Below, one piece after another: positions 44,242 through 53,820 of a stretch of 64,000 nt of DNA. The stretch is from CAVQAH01 sp963784195 (GTDB lineage Bacteria > Acidobacteriota > Vicinamibacteria > Vicinamibacterales > 2-12-FULL-66-21), in assembly GCA_963784195.1 (NCBI GenBank), contig CAWARA010000022.1, positions 99,527 to 163,526 of the forward strand, read 5' to 3'. The translations under genes were made by a program, and so were the position numbers. Below the pieces are notes generated by a model that had not been told where the DNA came from, ran no database searches, and worked only from the letters and a program-made list of their open reading frames with translations. Within the stretch, counting starts at the first letter, position 1, and the number at the start of each line of letters is the position of its first letter.

Positions 44242-47200
44242 ATGAACATGAGGCGACAAGGATACGTGTGTGCCTTGCTCGCGGTGCTCCTGTTCGGTGC
44301 GACCACTGCTGCCGCACAGGAGACGCGAGGCTCGATCGAAGGCATCGTCAAGGACACATCCGGCGCTGTGCTGCCCGGTGTGACCGTCGAAGCGCGGAGC
44401 CCCGCGCTCGTCGGCGTTGCGACCGCGACGTCCGACACCAATGGAATGTTCCGGTTCCCCGCGCTGGCGCCTGGCGTCTACGAGGTGACCGCGCACCTTG
44501 CCGGCTTCAAGACCGCCAAGGTCGAGAACATCCAGCTTGCGCTCGGGCAGATCCTGAAGCTCGACATCCCGATGCCGGTCGCCAGCGTCTCTGAAGAGAT
44601 TCCGGTGACGGCCGAATCGCCGATCATCGACGTGAAGCAGAACGCTGCGACGTTGAGCCTGCCCTCAGAAATCATCGATCGCATTCCGAAAGGCAGAAAC
44701 TTCACCAGCGTGCTCACCAGCGCGCCGGGTACGAACGACGAGTCCAAGGCGGGCCTGTCGATCGACGGCGCGACCGGCTCCGAGAACCGCTACATCGTCG
44801 ACGGTCAGGACACGACGAACCTGCGGACTGGCGTTGCCGCCAAGCGGATGCTGGTGGATTTCCTCAGTCGCGACTGGCTCCGAGAACCGCTACATCGTCG
44901 ACGGTCAGGACACGACCAACCTGCGGACCGGCGTTTCCGCCAAGCCGATGCTCGTGGACTTCCTCGGGGAAGTCTCGGTCAAGTCGAGCGGCTACAACGC
45001 GGAGTTCAGGGCGACCACCGGCGGCGTGATCAACGCGGTCACCCGATCGGGCAGCAACGTGTATCGTGGCGACGTCGGCGCGTACTACTCGAGCCAGGAT
45101 TGGGCGGGAGACGTTCGCCCGACACTGCGCCTGAACCCGGCCAACCAGACGCTCGCCGAGTACATCGTCACGCCGCGTGACCCGGGTTACGACCTGGATC
45201 CGGTCCTCGATCTGGGCGGACCGATCTTCCGAGATCGGGCATGGTTCTTCGTCGGGTATGGCCCGCAGGTCAGCCGTCGCGAGCGCACGGTGACGTTCAA
45301 CTCGAATAACCAGTTGGCGACGTTCGACAATGACAGTGAAGACCACAATCTGGTCTACAACGTCACGTCACAGCTCAGCACCAACACGCGTCTTCGGTTC
45401 GCCGGTGGCAATATTCGCGGGTACGGCGGTGTCGGGACGACCAACTGCCCACCATCGAGCCGAACGGCACGAGCAACTCGAATCCTACGCTGTTCCCGAA
45501 CCCGCTCCACACGAACACCACCAACGACACATACGGTGGTGAGCTCGCGTGGGTCGTGTCTCCGAAGTTCTTCGTGAACACTGCCATTGGGTACTTTGGG
45601 ACGGATTCGTTCCAGGTCACCGATACGGTGTTTTCGTCCGAGCTTCGTCATTCATTCGGGGCCTCCAATACCTGCACGGGTGCGGCAGGATCGAGCAGCT
45701 GTCCGTTCCCGGAAATCCCGGCCTCGCTGCAGCAGCTCAATGGGTACACGGACCTTCCGGCCAGCACGCGTAACGTGCGTGACAAGTACGGGCGGTTCAC
45801 CGTCAATCTCGACGGCACTTACTACGCGAACTTCGCGGGTAGCCACACCTTCAAGGCCGGCGTGCAGTGGGAGCGTCTGAGCAACGACGTCCTGCAGGGT
45901 GCCCAGGCACCGACCGTCACGCTGAACTGGAACGCCAACCGGATTACGCTGGACGATCCGCCACGACAGGTACGTGGGGCGTACGGCTACTACACAGTCG
46001 CGCGCAGTTACACCGAAGGCAAGATCCACTCGAACAACATCGGCTTCTTCATCCAGGACTCCTGGACGCTGAACAATCGATTGACGCTGAATCTCGGGCT
46101 TCGCACGGACGGGGAAACCATCCCCTCCTATCGTCCCGAGAACCCTAGCCTGGAGTTCGGTCTGTCCGAGAAGCTCGCGCCGCGCGTCGGCTTCGCGTAC
46201 GACATCCAGGGCAACGGGCAGTGGAAGGCATACGGAAGCTGGGGGATGTTCTACGACATCAGCAAGCTCGAGATGCCGCGAGGCGCCTGGGGCGCCGACC
46301 GCTGGATCGACTACCACTACACGCTCGACTCCTTCAACTGGCCGGCCATCAACTGTGAGGGTCCCCAGGGATCGGGTTGCCCGGGAACGTTCATCGAGCA
46401 GGCCGATCGCCGGCACGTGTCGAACGATCCGAACGACAACCTGATCGATCCGGATCTCAAGCCGATCCGGACGCAGGAGTTCACCCTCGGGATGGATCAC
46501 GAGCTGACGTCGACCATGTCGGTTGGCGTGCGCTACGCCCACAAGTGGCTGGACAAGACGATTGAAGACGTCGGGATTCAGGTTGCCGGCGTCGGCGAAG
46601 TTTTCATGATCGCCAACCCCGGCTTCGGTATTGCCGAGTACACGCTCGCGGCGACGTGCCCGACGTGTCCCGCGCAGCCGCCAGCCAAACGCGACTACGA
46701 CGCCGTCGAATTCCGTTTGCGCAAGCGGCTGTCGAACCGCTGGTCGATGAATACCAGCTACACCTACAGCAACCTGCGGGGCAACTACTCAGGTCTGACC
46801 AGCTCCGACGAAAACGGTCGTAACAGCCCGAGCGTCAATCGGTTCTTCGATGGTCTGTACATGTCGTTCGACTCGCATGGCAACCCCATCGACGGCAGGC
46901 TGCAGACGGATCGGCCCCACTACTTCAAGTTCCAGGGTACCTACGACATGCCCTGGGGCACGATGGTTGGTTTCGAATACCGTGCGGCGAGCGGCACGTT
47001 TCAGCAGAGCGTCATTAACTACAAGAGCGTGCCAATCTTCGACGAGGCGCGAGGCGATCTCGGCCGTTCCCCGATCTATACGCAGACCGATTTGCTCTTC
47101 CAGCACGACGTCCCGCTCCCGGGACGTACGCGGATGAACGTCGGTCTGAACGTCCTCAACCTGTTCGACCAGGACACGGTGACGCGACTGTTCCAGACGC

Positions 47201-47367
47201 GTTACCGTGACCAGATCGCAGGCATCAATGACGCCCAGTTCTTCGAGGGCTTCGACCATGCCGCGCTCGCCGTCAGCCGTGGGCTCAGGCCCGATGCGCG
47301 GTACTCCCAGGCCGACCAGTACCTCGGCGCCCGCACGATTCGCGTGCAGGCGACGTTGCGCTTCTAG
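44242..47367 (+). CDS. TonB-dependent receptor with regulatory-like domain (internal 100-bp duplication, frameshifts)
   Basis: ATG 44242 follows a gaggagga ribosome site. Signal peptide (GYVCALLAVLLFGATTAAAQ), carboxypeptidase-regulatory-like domain (RGSIEGIVKDTSGAVLPGVT), plug (IPVTAESPIIDVKQNAAT, RYIVDGQDTTNLRTGV, EFRATTGGVINAVTRSGSNV) and a long barrel ending in RVQATLRF, the Oar/SusC-like type common in Acidobacteriota. The segment 44770-44869 is repeated with changes at 44870-44969, which shifts the frame because the period is 100 bp. Another shift occurs near 45440, where GYGGVG moves to DDQLPTIEPNGTSNSNPTLF. Removing one copy and the second shift gives about 1000 residues. The ligand is unknown. 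Confidence 0.8.
44770..44969 (+). repeat. 100-bp diverged tandem duplication inside the TonB receptor
   Basis: Copy 1 (44770-44869) and copy 2 (44870-44969) both encode the plug segment ATGSENRYIVDGQDTTNLRT. Differences are mostly at third codon positions (for example acg/acc, act/acc, gat/gac), with A-to-S and R-to-P changes, so this is not a simple recent slip. Confidence 0.85.
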
Positions 47368-47386
47368 TCGAGTCCAGGGTTTAAGT

Positions 47387-47420
47387 GGGGGCGGAGCCGA
47401 TTAGCTCCGCCCCTTTTTTT
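47387..47420 (+). terminator. Rho-independent terminator after TonB receptor
   Basis: Perfect 10-bp stem ggggcggagc/gctccgcccc with a 7-base loop followed by seven T residues, 20 bp after the receptor stop codon. Confidence 0.92.
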
Positions 47421-47556
47421 GTCCAACCAATCGCCGCGCGGACGGCCTCGCGCCAAGCTGGACTCGCCGCGCCGCCTCCGGTCGCTCCGCCTCCACATGA
47501 CGCGGCTTGGCTCATCGCCACTGCTGCAATAGCCGCTTACTCGAACGCTCGCGTGC

Positions 47557-48343
47557 GTGATCGCGCTGGTTGTGTTCGCAGTGTCCGCGGCGCTGAACAG
47601 GGCTGTGGCACCGCGATTTGCGCGTCCCGTCATTGTGCTGGCCGCCGCTGCGGTCGCTGTGTGGGATAACCCTCGCTCGCAACCGCGAATACCAGTCCGG
47701 AGAGCGGATCTGGTACGACACGGTGCAGAAGCGTCCGGCGAACGCCCGCGCGCGGGCGAACTACGCGACGATCCTCCTTGCTGAGGGGCGGATCGCAGAG
47801 GCCGAGCAACACCTGCGTCAGGCGGTGGCGGCTGACCCGCGGCGGGCAGAAGCGCAACTCGGCCTCGGCGTTGCGCTCGCGGCACAGCGGCGGTTCGACG
47901 AAGGCCTGCCGCATCTGCGCACGGCGTTCGAGCTGGCGCCAGACAACGCGGAAGTGAACCGGAATCTCGGCGAGGCGTACGCGGCGCAAGGTTCGTTGGC
48001 CGAGGCCGTGCGTCACTATGATGCCGCGCTTCGCGTTCGGCCGGACGATGTGATGCTGCTCAATCGGGTGGGGTGGATCCTGGCGACGAGTACCGCGGAT
48101 GGCCTGCGTGACGGGAGCAGGGCACGGGGACTTGCCGAGCATGCGGCTCGGATCACGCAGGGGATGGACCCCGAATCGCTCGATACCCTGGCGGCGGCGC
48201 AAGCTGAAACCGGGCAGTTTGACGCGGCAGTCGAGACGATGCGCCGCGCCCTGGACCGTGCCCGGATTGTTCGATCTGAAATGGTTCCGGAGTTCGAGCA
48301 ACGCCTCGATATGTATCGGCGGCGACAGCCGTTTCGGCAATGA
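47557..48343 (+). pseudogene. C-terminal remnant of a membrane TPR protein
   Basis: The first part (GTG 47557) encodes one hydrophobic segment (RFARPVIVLAAAAVAV), and the next frame from about 47660 continues ITLARNREYQSGERIWYDTV, QKRPANARARANYATILLAE and several TPR units (AEAEQHLRQAVAADPRRAEA, LPHLRTAFELAPDNAEVNRN, LAEAVRHYDAALRVRPDDVM). Large TMTC/PMT-like proteins of 600-700 residues have this last-helix plus TPR layout, but here the 10 or so upstream membrane helices are missing. It is either a decayed gene or a truncated copy; one indel near 47655 also separates the two parts. Confidence 0.65.
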
Positions 48344-48719
48344 CGGGAGGCGGATTTAGGAGTGACGGGACGCGGATTCACGACATGACGGGACGCGGAT
48401 TCGCGAATGACGGGACGCGGATTCGCGCGGGTCAGGTGGCCAGACCACACGCGCTCCCGCCGATGCCGCCGCGCAGAGCGCGGCGAGCGATCGACCGGCA
48501 CCCCGCGGGCACAAGCCGATCCACCATTCGCCCGTGGCTTGTGCCCGCGGGGTGCCGGTCGATCGCACGGCCCGGCCGTCGGCCGGGCCGGCATCGGCTT
48601 CTCCGGCGCGTGTACCGGCTCCCAGGGTTCCGCGACTCATCAGCTGGCACTGGCGCTGAAGTCGCAACGGGTCGCCGCCGAATCGCCAATCCGCGAGAAT
48701 CCGCGTTAATTCGCGTCCC
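48344..48719. other. Repeat-rich intergenic region
   Basis: No gene was found. 48345-48440 has at least three tandem units of gacgggacgcggattcgcga at about 25-27 bases, mirrored by gaatccgcg and cgcgtcccgtga at 48697-48721. In between are a 31-bp perfect inverted repeat and a ggcccggcc/ggccgggcc hairpin (48569-48590). Confidence 0.7.
48487..48566. repeat. 31-bp perfect inverted repeat
   Basis: Arms 48487-48517 (starting gcgatcgaccggcacc) and 48536-48566 are exact reverse complements around an 18-base loop. Unusually long and perfect for an intergenic hairpin. Confidence 0.9.
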
Positions 48720-48758
48720 GTGAACACAACGTTTTACAGCCATAATATAGAGACCACC

Positions 48759-49412
48759 TTGACCCGTCGGCTCATTCCTGTCGTCTTGATCGGCGTTATC
48801 GCCGGATCCGCGGCGTGTCGCTCGGCAAACGTGCAATCGGGGCCGCCGATTATCCAGCCGGGCGCGCCGGGCGAGGCGAGCAAGGTCATCAGCGCCGAGA
48901 AGGCCGTCGATCTGTCGCAGGTCCAGCATACCGAGGCGGACGTGCAGTTCATGCAGGGCATGATCGGCCACCACTCGCAAGCGCTCGAGATGACCGAGCT
49001 GCTGTCGACGCGGACCAACAGCGACGACATGCGGAAGCTGGCCGCCAGGATCGATGCCTCTCAGGCGGACGAGATCAGGATGATGCAGGAGTGGCTCAAG
49101 CGCCGTGGACAGCCGCTTCCCGATCCGCATGCGCATCATCACGGCGGCAAGCTGATGCCGGGGATGCTCACGGCAGAGGAAATGGGTCGCCTGGCGGCGG
49201 CCAGGGGCCCGGAGTTCGATCGGCTGTTTCTCGAGCTGATGATCAAACATCACGAGGGGGCGCTCGTGATGGTCAAGGAGCTCTTCGCGACCGCCGGAGC
49301 CGGCCAGGAATCGGAGATATTCGCGTTCGCGTCGGACGTGGATTCGGATCAGCGGATGGAAATCGATCGAATGAGCAGTATGCTCGTCAAGTCCAAGGAG
49401 TTTGAGCCATGA
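48759..49412 (+). CDS. DUF305 family lipoprotein
   Basis: About 217 residues from TTG 48759; a TATAGA box (48746-48751) ends 7 bases before it. Signal LTRRLIPVVLIGVIAGSAAC is a lipoprotein signal. The DUF305 ferritin-like helices follow with their repeated Met/His motif: VQFMQGMIGHHSQALEMTEL, DEIRMMQEWLKRRGQPLPDP HAHHH, and FLELMIKHHEGALVMVKEL. Members are linked to copper or other metal handling in the periplasm. The stop overlaps the next gene (ATGA). Confidence 0.87.
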   Translation: MTRRLIPVVLIGVIAGSAACRSANVQSGPPIIQPGAPGEASKVISAEKAVDLSQVQHTEADVQFMQGMIGHHSQALEMTELLSTRTNSDDMRKLAARIDASQADEIRMMQEWLKRRGQPLPDPHAHHHGGKLMPGMLTAEEMGRLAAARGPEFDRLFLELMIKHHEGALVMVKELFATAGAGQESEIFAFASDVDSDQRMEIDRMSSMLVKSKEFEP

Positions 49413-51301
49413 GATCCGTTGTCGCCAAAGGGCTGTTGTTCGCGGTATTGCTGGCGTCCGCCGTCATCGTCGCCGACGCGCAGCACGCCACGAACGGAAA
49501 CCACAACGGGAGCGATCCGCGGAGCGATCCGCGCGTCGGGCTGAAACCGGGCTTGAAGGATGCCGGTCAGGCGGCCCGGAACATGGAGCTGATCGCCAAC
49601 TTTCCGAAGCCGGAAGGGTTCTTCGATCCCAAAGAGCCGGCGGGGGTTCCGTCAGGCCCTGAAGAGGAGCCGAAGGACCCGAAGGTTCCGGAGAAGGAAC
49701 CCGAAGAGCCGAAGCCAGGGACTCCTGAAGCGCGGCGCGCGGCGGGGCTGAACTTCGCCAACTCCGACCTCGCGTTCTCAGGAAACCACCTGTTCGTCGG
49801 GAACTTCAACGGATTCAACATCTACGACATCAAGAACCCGAAGAAGCTCAAGCTGGTGACGTCCGTCGTCTGCCCGGGCGGACAAGGGGATCTCTCGGTG
49901 CACGGCAACATCCTGGTGATGTCGGTCGAACAGACTCGCGGCCGGGTCGACTGCGGGACGCAGGGCGTCGAGGCTCCTGTCAGTCCGGATCGCTTCCGCG
50001 GCGTGCGTGTGTTCGACATCAGCGATATCAAGAAGCCCCGACAGGTGGCGGCGGTTCAAACGTGCCGCGGATCGCACACGCACACGCTGGTCACCAATCC
50101 GAAAGACACCGAGAACATCTACGTCTACGGGTCGGGAACCGGATCGGTCCGCGCGGCTGACGAGCTCAACGGTTGCTCGAAGGCGGATCCGAAGGAAGAC
50201 ACCAACACCGCGCTTTTCAGCATCGACGTGATTCAGATCCCCATCGCCGCCCCGGAGAAGGCCAAGATCGTCAATCGCCCGCGCATCTTCGCCGATCCGA
50301 AGACTGGCGACATCGCCGGTCTGTGGCGAGGTGGCGACCATGGCCCCGGAACCCAGAAGACCTCGGAGACCAACCGGTGCCACGACATCACGGTCTTCCC
50401 GGCGCTCGGTCTTGCCGCCGGCGCCTGCTCGGGCAACGGGATCCTGCTGGACATTTCGGATCCGGTGAACCCGGTCCGCCTGGATCAGGTCGAAGACAAG
50501 AGCTTTGCGTTCTGGCACTCGGCTACGTTCAACAACGACGGGACGAAGGTGATCTTCACTGACGAGTGGGGCGGGGGCACGCGCCCGCGCTGCCGCTCGA
50601 CGGATCAGGCCAACTGGGGCGCAAACGCCATCTTCGACATCGTCGACAAGAAGCTGCGCTTCGCGAGCTATTACAAGCTTCCTGCCCCGCAGACCGACAC
50701 CGAAAACTGTGTCGCCCACAACGGCTCGCTGATTCCGGTGCCGGGCCGCGACATCATGGTGCAGGGCTGGTATCAGGGCGGTGTGTCGGTCTTCGATTTC
50801 ACCGATTCCACGAAGCCGGTCGAGATCGCGTTCTTCGACCGCGGTCCGATCAGTGCCACCGACCTGATCACCGGCGGTCACTGGTCGACCTATTGGTACA
50901 ACGGCAACATCTATGGCACCGAGATCGCCCGTGGGGTCGACGTGCTGCGGCTGAAGCCGAGCGAGTATTTGACCGAGAACGAGCTGGCCGCCGCGACCGA
51001 GCTTCAGGAGAAGGTGTTCAACGCGCAGGACCAGCCAATGGTCGAGTGGCCGGCGAGCTCCGCCGTTGCCCGTGCGTATCTCGATCAGCTGACACGCAAC
51101 AAGGCCATCCAGCCGGACCGCGCAGAGGCAGTCAAGACAGCGATCGAGCAGGCCGACAAACGTAAGAAAGAGGCTGGCGCGCAGCTCGAGACCGTCGCAG
51201 GTCAGCTCGAAAGCGATGCCGGCTCAGCCACCGGGTCTGACGCCGCGCGCTTGAAGGCGCTCGCGTCGACCCTGAAGGGACGCGCTACGGCGCTGCGGTA
51301 G
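49409..51301 (+). CDS. LVIVD-repeat exported protein
   Basis: 630 residues: signal peptide (GLLFAVLLASAVIVADAQ), an acidic Pro/Glu-rich linker (PEEEPKDPKVPEKEPEEPKP) and a beta-propeller with LVIVD-like units (LFVGNFNGFNIYDIKNPKKL, FRGVRVFDISDIKKPRQVAA, GNGILLDISDPVNPVRLDQV, GGVSVFDFTDSTKPVEIAFF). The C-terminal 130 residues are Ala/Lys/Glu-rich helices. Conserved HGNILVMS, GSHTHTLV and HWSTYWYNGNIYGTEIARGV suggest ligand or metal binding. Coupled to the DUF305 gene, so the two probably act together outside the cytoplasm; function unknown. Confidence 0.82.
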   Translation: MRSVVAKGLLFAVLLASAVIVADAQHATNGNHNGSDPRSDPRVGLKPGLKDAGQAARNMELIANFPKPEGFFDPKEPAGVPSGPEEEPKDPKVPEKEPEEPKPGTPEARRAAGLNFANSDLAFSGNHLFVGNFNGFNIYDIKNPKKLKLVTSVVCPGGQGDLSVHGNILVMSVEQTRGRVDCGTQGVEAPVSPDRFRGVRVFDISDIKKPRQVAAVQTCRGSHTHTLVTNPKDTENIYVYGSGTGSVRAADELNGCSKADPKEDTNTALFSIDVIQIPIAAPEKAKIVNRPRIFADPKTGDIAGLWRGGDHGPGTQKTSETNRCHDITVFPALGLAAGACSGNGILLDISDPVNPVRLDQVEDKSFAFWHSATFNNDGTKVIFTDEWGGGTRPRCRSTDQANWGANAIFDIVDKKLRFASYYKLPAPQTDTENCVAHNGSLIPVPGRDIMVQGWYQGGVSVFDFTDSTKPVEIAFFDRGPISATDLITGGHWSTYWYNGNIYGTEIARGVDVLRLKPSEYLTENELAAATELQEKVFNAQDQPMVEWPASSAVARAYLDQLTRNKAIQPDRAEAVKTAIEQADKRKKEAGAQLETVAGQLESDAGSATGSDAARLKALASTLKGRATALR

Positions 51302-51405
51302 AGGAGAGGTCCGCGCGTCAGCGCGGCCGCCGGAGCGGAGCGAGGGGCATCGGGGTCCCCGCGAGCGACGGCGATGGGGGGCCGGCGGGGCGAAGCCCCC
51401 CGGAT
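51302..51405. repeat. GC-rich intergenic repeat with hairpins
   Basis: ccgcgcgtcagcgcgg and ggggggc..gaagcccccc form hairpins in 100 bp of sequence with gcgagcgacggcg runs. The end gattaagaATGGA before the next gene resembles 34882-34894 before nadA. Confidence 0.5.
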
Positions 51406-51410
51406 TAAGA

Positions 51411-51683
51411 ATGGATATCGATGACGCCTGCGCTCACATTGCTGCGCTAGCGGCTGTGACGCAGGCGAAACGCCATCAGTGCGAAGAGTGCGTGAAGATC
51501 GGCGCCCGCTGGGTGCATCTGCGGACGTGTCAGACCTGCGGCACGACGCTCTGCTGCGACAGCTCGCCCAACCGTCACGCCACGAAGCACGCCAAAGCAA
51601 CGAGTCACCCGGTTATCGCATCCGCGGAACCGGGTGAACGCTGGCTGTTCTGTTATCCGGACAACGCGTTCGTCGAATACTGA
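51411..51683 (+). CDS. UBP-type zinc finger protein
   Basis: 90 residues. The Zn-UBP pattern is complete: C-x2-C in HQCEECVKIG, WVHLRTCQTCGTTLCCDSSP with two more Cys pairs, NRHATKHAKATSHPVIAS with the ligating His residues, and W-FCYPDNAFVEY at the end. This domain binds ubiquitin C-termini in eukaryotes; bacterial single-domain copies are widespread and of unknown role. The gene stands alone, convergent with the oxidoreductase. Confidence 0.9.
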   Translation: MDIDDACAHIAALAAVTQAKRHQCEECVKIGARWVHLRTCQTCGTTLCCDSSPNRHATKHAKATSHPVIASAEPGERWLFCYPDNAFVEY

Positions 51684-51688
51684 CCGAG

Positions 51689-52795
51689 TTATTCGCTCGC
51701 GCTCTCGACCTTGACGAGTTGCGGTTTCCTCACCCCCGGCCTGGTGATCATCTGGTCAGCCGTTGGCCGCTTCGATGGCTGATACGGCGGGATTTCCACC
51801 GCCTTGCCGGTTTCCGCAGACTCGTAGAGGGCCAGCACGATGCGCACATCCTGAAGACCCTCCTCGCCTGAAGGCTCGGGCGTCCTGTTCTTGAGGATGC
51901 AGTCCGAGAAATAGAGCAGCTGCGGCGCGAATTGATCGCGCTTGCCGATCCGCTTGCGCGTCGTCTTCCCGTTCACGGTCAGCTCGTACGCGAGCCCTTC
52001 GGCGTACTCGTAAGCCGGATCGACGTGCAGCTGTCCTTTGGTCCCGACGATCCGGTAGGAGGCAATGTCGGCGGCATTGAAGCTGGTGATGAAGGCGGCG
52101 ACGCGTTCGCCATCAAAACGGAGGAGCGCTCCGGTCGATTCGTCGATCTCTTTCAGCTTCGCGGGTCCGCTGTTGACGGAGATCGCCATGACCTCCTTCG
52201 GTTCGGCGCGGAAGAGATAACGGGCGGCGTTGATGCAGTAGACGCCGATGTCGTAGAGCGTGCCGCCACCCATGTCCTTGCGCATGCGAATGTCGCCCGC
52301 CTTGACGGTCATCGAGAACGACGAGTTGAAGAACTTGGGCTCGCCGATTTTTCCGCGGCGGACGAGCTCCACGGCTTTCAGGTTGACCTCCTCGAAGTGC
52401 AGCCGATACGCAATCATGAGCTTGACGCGTTCCCTGTCGCACGCCTCGATCATCGCCTCGCACTCGTCGACGGTGACAGCCATCGGCTTTTCGCAAAGGA
52501 CATGCACGCCAGCCGCGGCGGCGCGAATCGTGTACTCGGCGTGCATCGAATTGGGAAGCGCGATATACACCGCGTCGACCTGCTCGAGGCATTGCTCGTA
52601 GTCCTCGTACGCATATGTGTTCCGTACGCCGTACTTCTTCGCCACAGCTTTCAGCTTCCTGGGGTCATCGCTCACGAGCGCGGCGAGGCGCGAGTTGCGT
52701 CGGGCATGCGCAAAGGCCGGCAGCACCGCCACCTGAGCGATATGCCCCAGCCCGACCACTGCGTAGCGAATCGCGTTGGACCGCGCAGAGGGCAT
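51689..52795 (-). CDS. Gfo/Idh/MocA-family oxidoreductase
   Basis: 368 residues. The N-terminal Rossmann part has RYAVVGLGHIAQVAVLPAFA (G-G-GHIA), VDAVYIALPNSMHAEYTIRA and GVHVLCEKPMAVTVDECEAM with the EKP motif. The C-terminal alpha/beta domain has GGGTLYDIGVYCINAARYLF with the D-x3-H-like position occupied by DIGVYC, plus CILKNRTPEPSGEEGLQDVR. It resembles glucose-fructose oxidoreductases and sugar dehydrogenases using NAD(P). No Tat or Sec signal is seen. Substrate unknown. Confidence 0.88.
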   Translation of the reverse strand: MPSARSNAIRYAVVGLGHIAQVAVLPAFAHARRNSRLAALVSDDPRKLKAVAKKYGVRNTYAYEDYEQCLEQVDAVYIALPNSMHAEYTIRAAAAGVHVLCEKPMAVTVDECEAMIEACDRERVKLMIAYRLHFEEVNLKAVELVRRGKIGEPKFFNSSFSMTVKAGDIRMRKDMGGGTLYDIGVYCINAARYLFRAEPKEVMAISVNSGPAKLKEIDESTGALLRFDGERVAAFITSFNAADIASYRIVGTKGQLHVDPAYEYAEGLAYELTVNGKTTRKRIGKRDQFAPQLLYFSDCILKNRTPEPSGEEGLQDVRIVLALYESAETGKAVEIPPYQPSKRPTADQMITRPGVRKPQLVKVESASE

Positions 52796-52799
52796 GTCG

Positions 52800-53024
52800 C
52801 TACCGCTTCTTCCGCGTCGATGTGGACTTGCGAGCTCTCTTCCGAGAAGACGATTTGCGCGGCGGAACCTTCGCACCCTTCTCACGCGCTTCGCTGAGGC
52901 CGATCGCAATCGCCTGCTTGCGGCTGGTGACCCTGCGTCCCGACCCGCTCTTGAGCGTGCCTTTCTTCTTCCGGCGCATCGCCGACTTCACTCTCTTCTG
53001 CGCAGACTTCCCATACTTCGCCAT
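52800..53024 (-). CDS. Small basic DUF6496-type protein, 74 aa
   Basis: Very Lys/Arg/Ser-rich: MAKYGKSAQKRVKSAMRRKK, KGTLKSGSGRRVTSRKQAIA, IGLSEAREKGAKVPPRK and a tail SSSRKRARKSTSTRKKR. The start has a strong ribosome site (ggaggt). The middle motif KQAIAIGLSEAR-KG-K-PP also appears in the gene at 53352, so the two are related. Probably a nucleic-acid-binding, histone-like protein; not proven. Confidence 0.75.
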   Translation of the reverse strand: MAKYGKSAQKRVKSAMRRKKKGTLKSGSGRRVTSRKQAIAIGLSEAREKGAKVPPRKSSSRKRARKSTSTRKKR

Positions 53025-53351
53025 GTGCTGACCTCCGGCCGAATCATTTGCAAGCCACGTGCTGGAGCCAGTCTCAGAGCTCGGCTGAAGGTGTCGTGGC
53101 AGTTGGTGTGCATCGAATCGGATGGTCGTCGGGGCTCGGGGCTCGGGGGCTCGGGACTCGGGGTTCGACATGCCCGCCGGAGCCTTGGCCAATACGTGTG
53201 CTCGGGATTTGGCCAAACTTTCCGATTCAACTTCGTTGGACAGCGCTGAACCAGCACGGTCCGCCCGACTGTTGACTCCCGAGCCGAGCCGGAGCTCCCG
53301 AGCCCCGAGCCCCGAGTCCCGAGCCCCGAGTCCCGAAAGAAAGGAGGCCCC
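53025..53351. other. Intergenic region between two divergent basic-protein genes, with ctcggg repeats
   Basis: No gene was found. 53133-53170 has ggggctcgggg-type units and 53276-53338 has cccgagccccgag-type units, which are reverse complements, so the region can fold into a large hairpin with arms of about 40 bp. Confidence 0.6.
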
Positions 53352-53777
53352 ATGCCGGAGAAACGAACAGTGGAGCGGGCGAGAAAGGCGAAACGAGAAG
53401 GGAAAGCGCCGACCACTCAGGCGGGTGAGTTCGTTCGCGAGGAGATCGAACACGTTCGCGAGGGGAAGCACGGAGCACGCTCGGCGAAACAGGCGATCGC
53501 CATCGGATTGTCGAAAGCCCGACGAGCTGGCGTCAAGCTTCCGCCGCCGAAGAAAGGCCGGACATCGGCGCGGACGCGGAAGAGTGCTCAGAGAGCGTAC
53601 CGAGCGGGGCAGAGCGGCAGCCGCCGAAAGCCGTCGGCTAAGCGGTCGCGCGCGACGCTACGCGCGTTGAAGCGGGAGCCACGAAGCACCGTTTCCCGCA
53701 AGGCGCTCGCCAGGCAGGCGCGGAGGTCGTACCGCCGACCGCAGTCGTCACGCCGCCGAAAGCGCGCCTCCGCCTGA
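53352..53777 (+). CDS. Basic DUF6496-type protein, 141 aa
   Basis: Starts MPEKRTVERARKAKREGKAP, after ribosome site aaaggaggc. TTQAGEFVREEIEHVREGKH, GARSAKQAIAIGLSKARRAG and VKLPPPKKGRTSARTRKSAQ form the conserved half. The second half is almost only Arg/Ser/Lys/Ala (SRRKPSAKRSRATLRALKRE). It shares the KQAIAIGLS-AR motif with the divergent gene at 52800. The make-up suggests DNA or RNA binding, like eukaryotic histone H1 tails; cellular role unknown. Confidence 0.78.
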   Translation: MPEKRTVERARKAKREGKAPTTQAGEFVREEIEHVREGKHGARSAKQAIAIGLSKARRAGVKLPPPKKGRTSARTRKSAQRAYRAGQSGSRRKPSAKRSRATLRALKREPRSTVSRKALARQARRSYRRPQSSRRRKRASA

Positions 53778-53790
53778 GGCTGCTCGTGGC

Positions 53791-53808
53791 GTCCGGCTTC
53801 AGCCGGAC
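53791..53808. repeat. Dispersed hairpin repeat A, copy 3
   Basis: Same 18-bp palindrome as 4767-4784 and 43926-43943, here 14 bp after a stop codon and between convergent genes. Confidence 0.75.
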
Positions 53809-53820
53809 CTCGGAGAGCCG

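Noticed and set aside
49778..50881. 367-codon minus-strand open frame opposite the LVIVD gene
   Set aside because: No motifs; the plus-strand protein has clear repeats.
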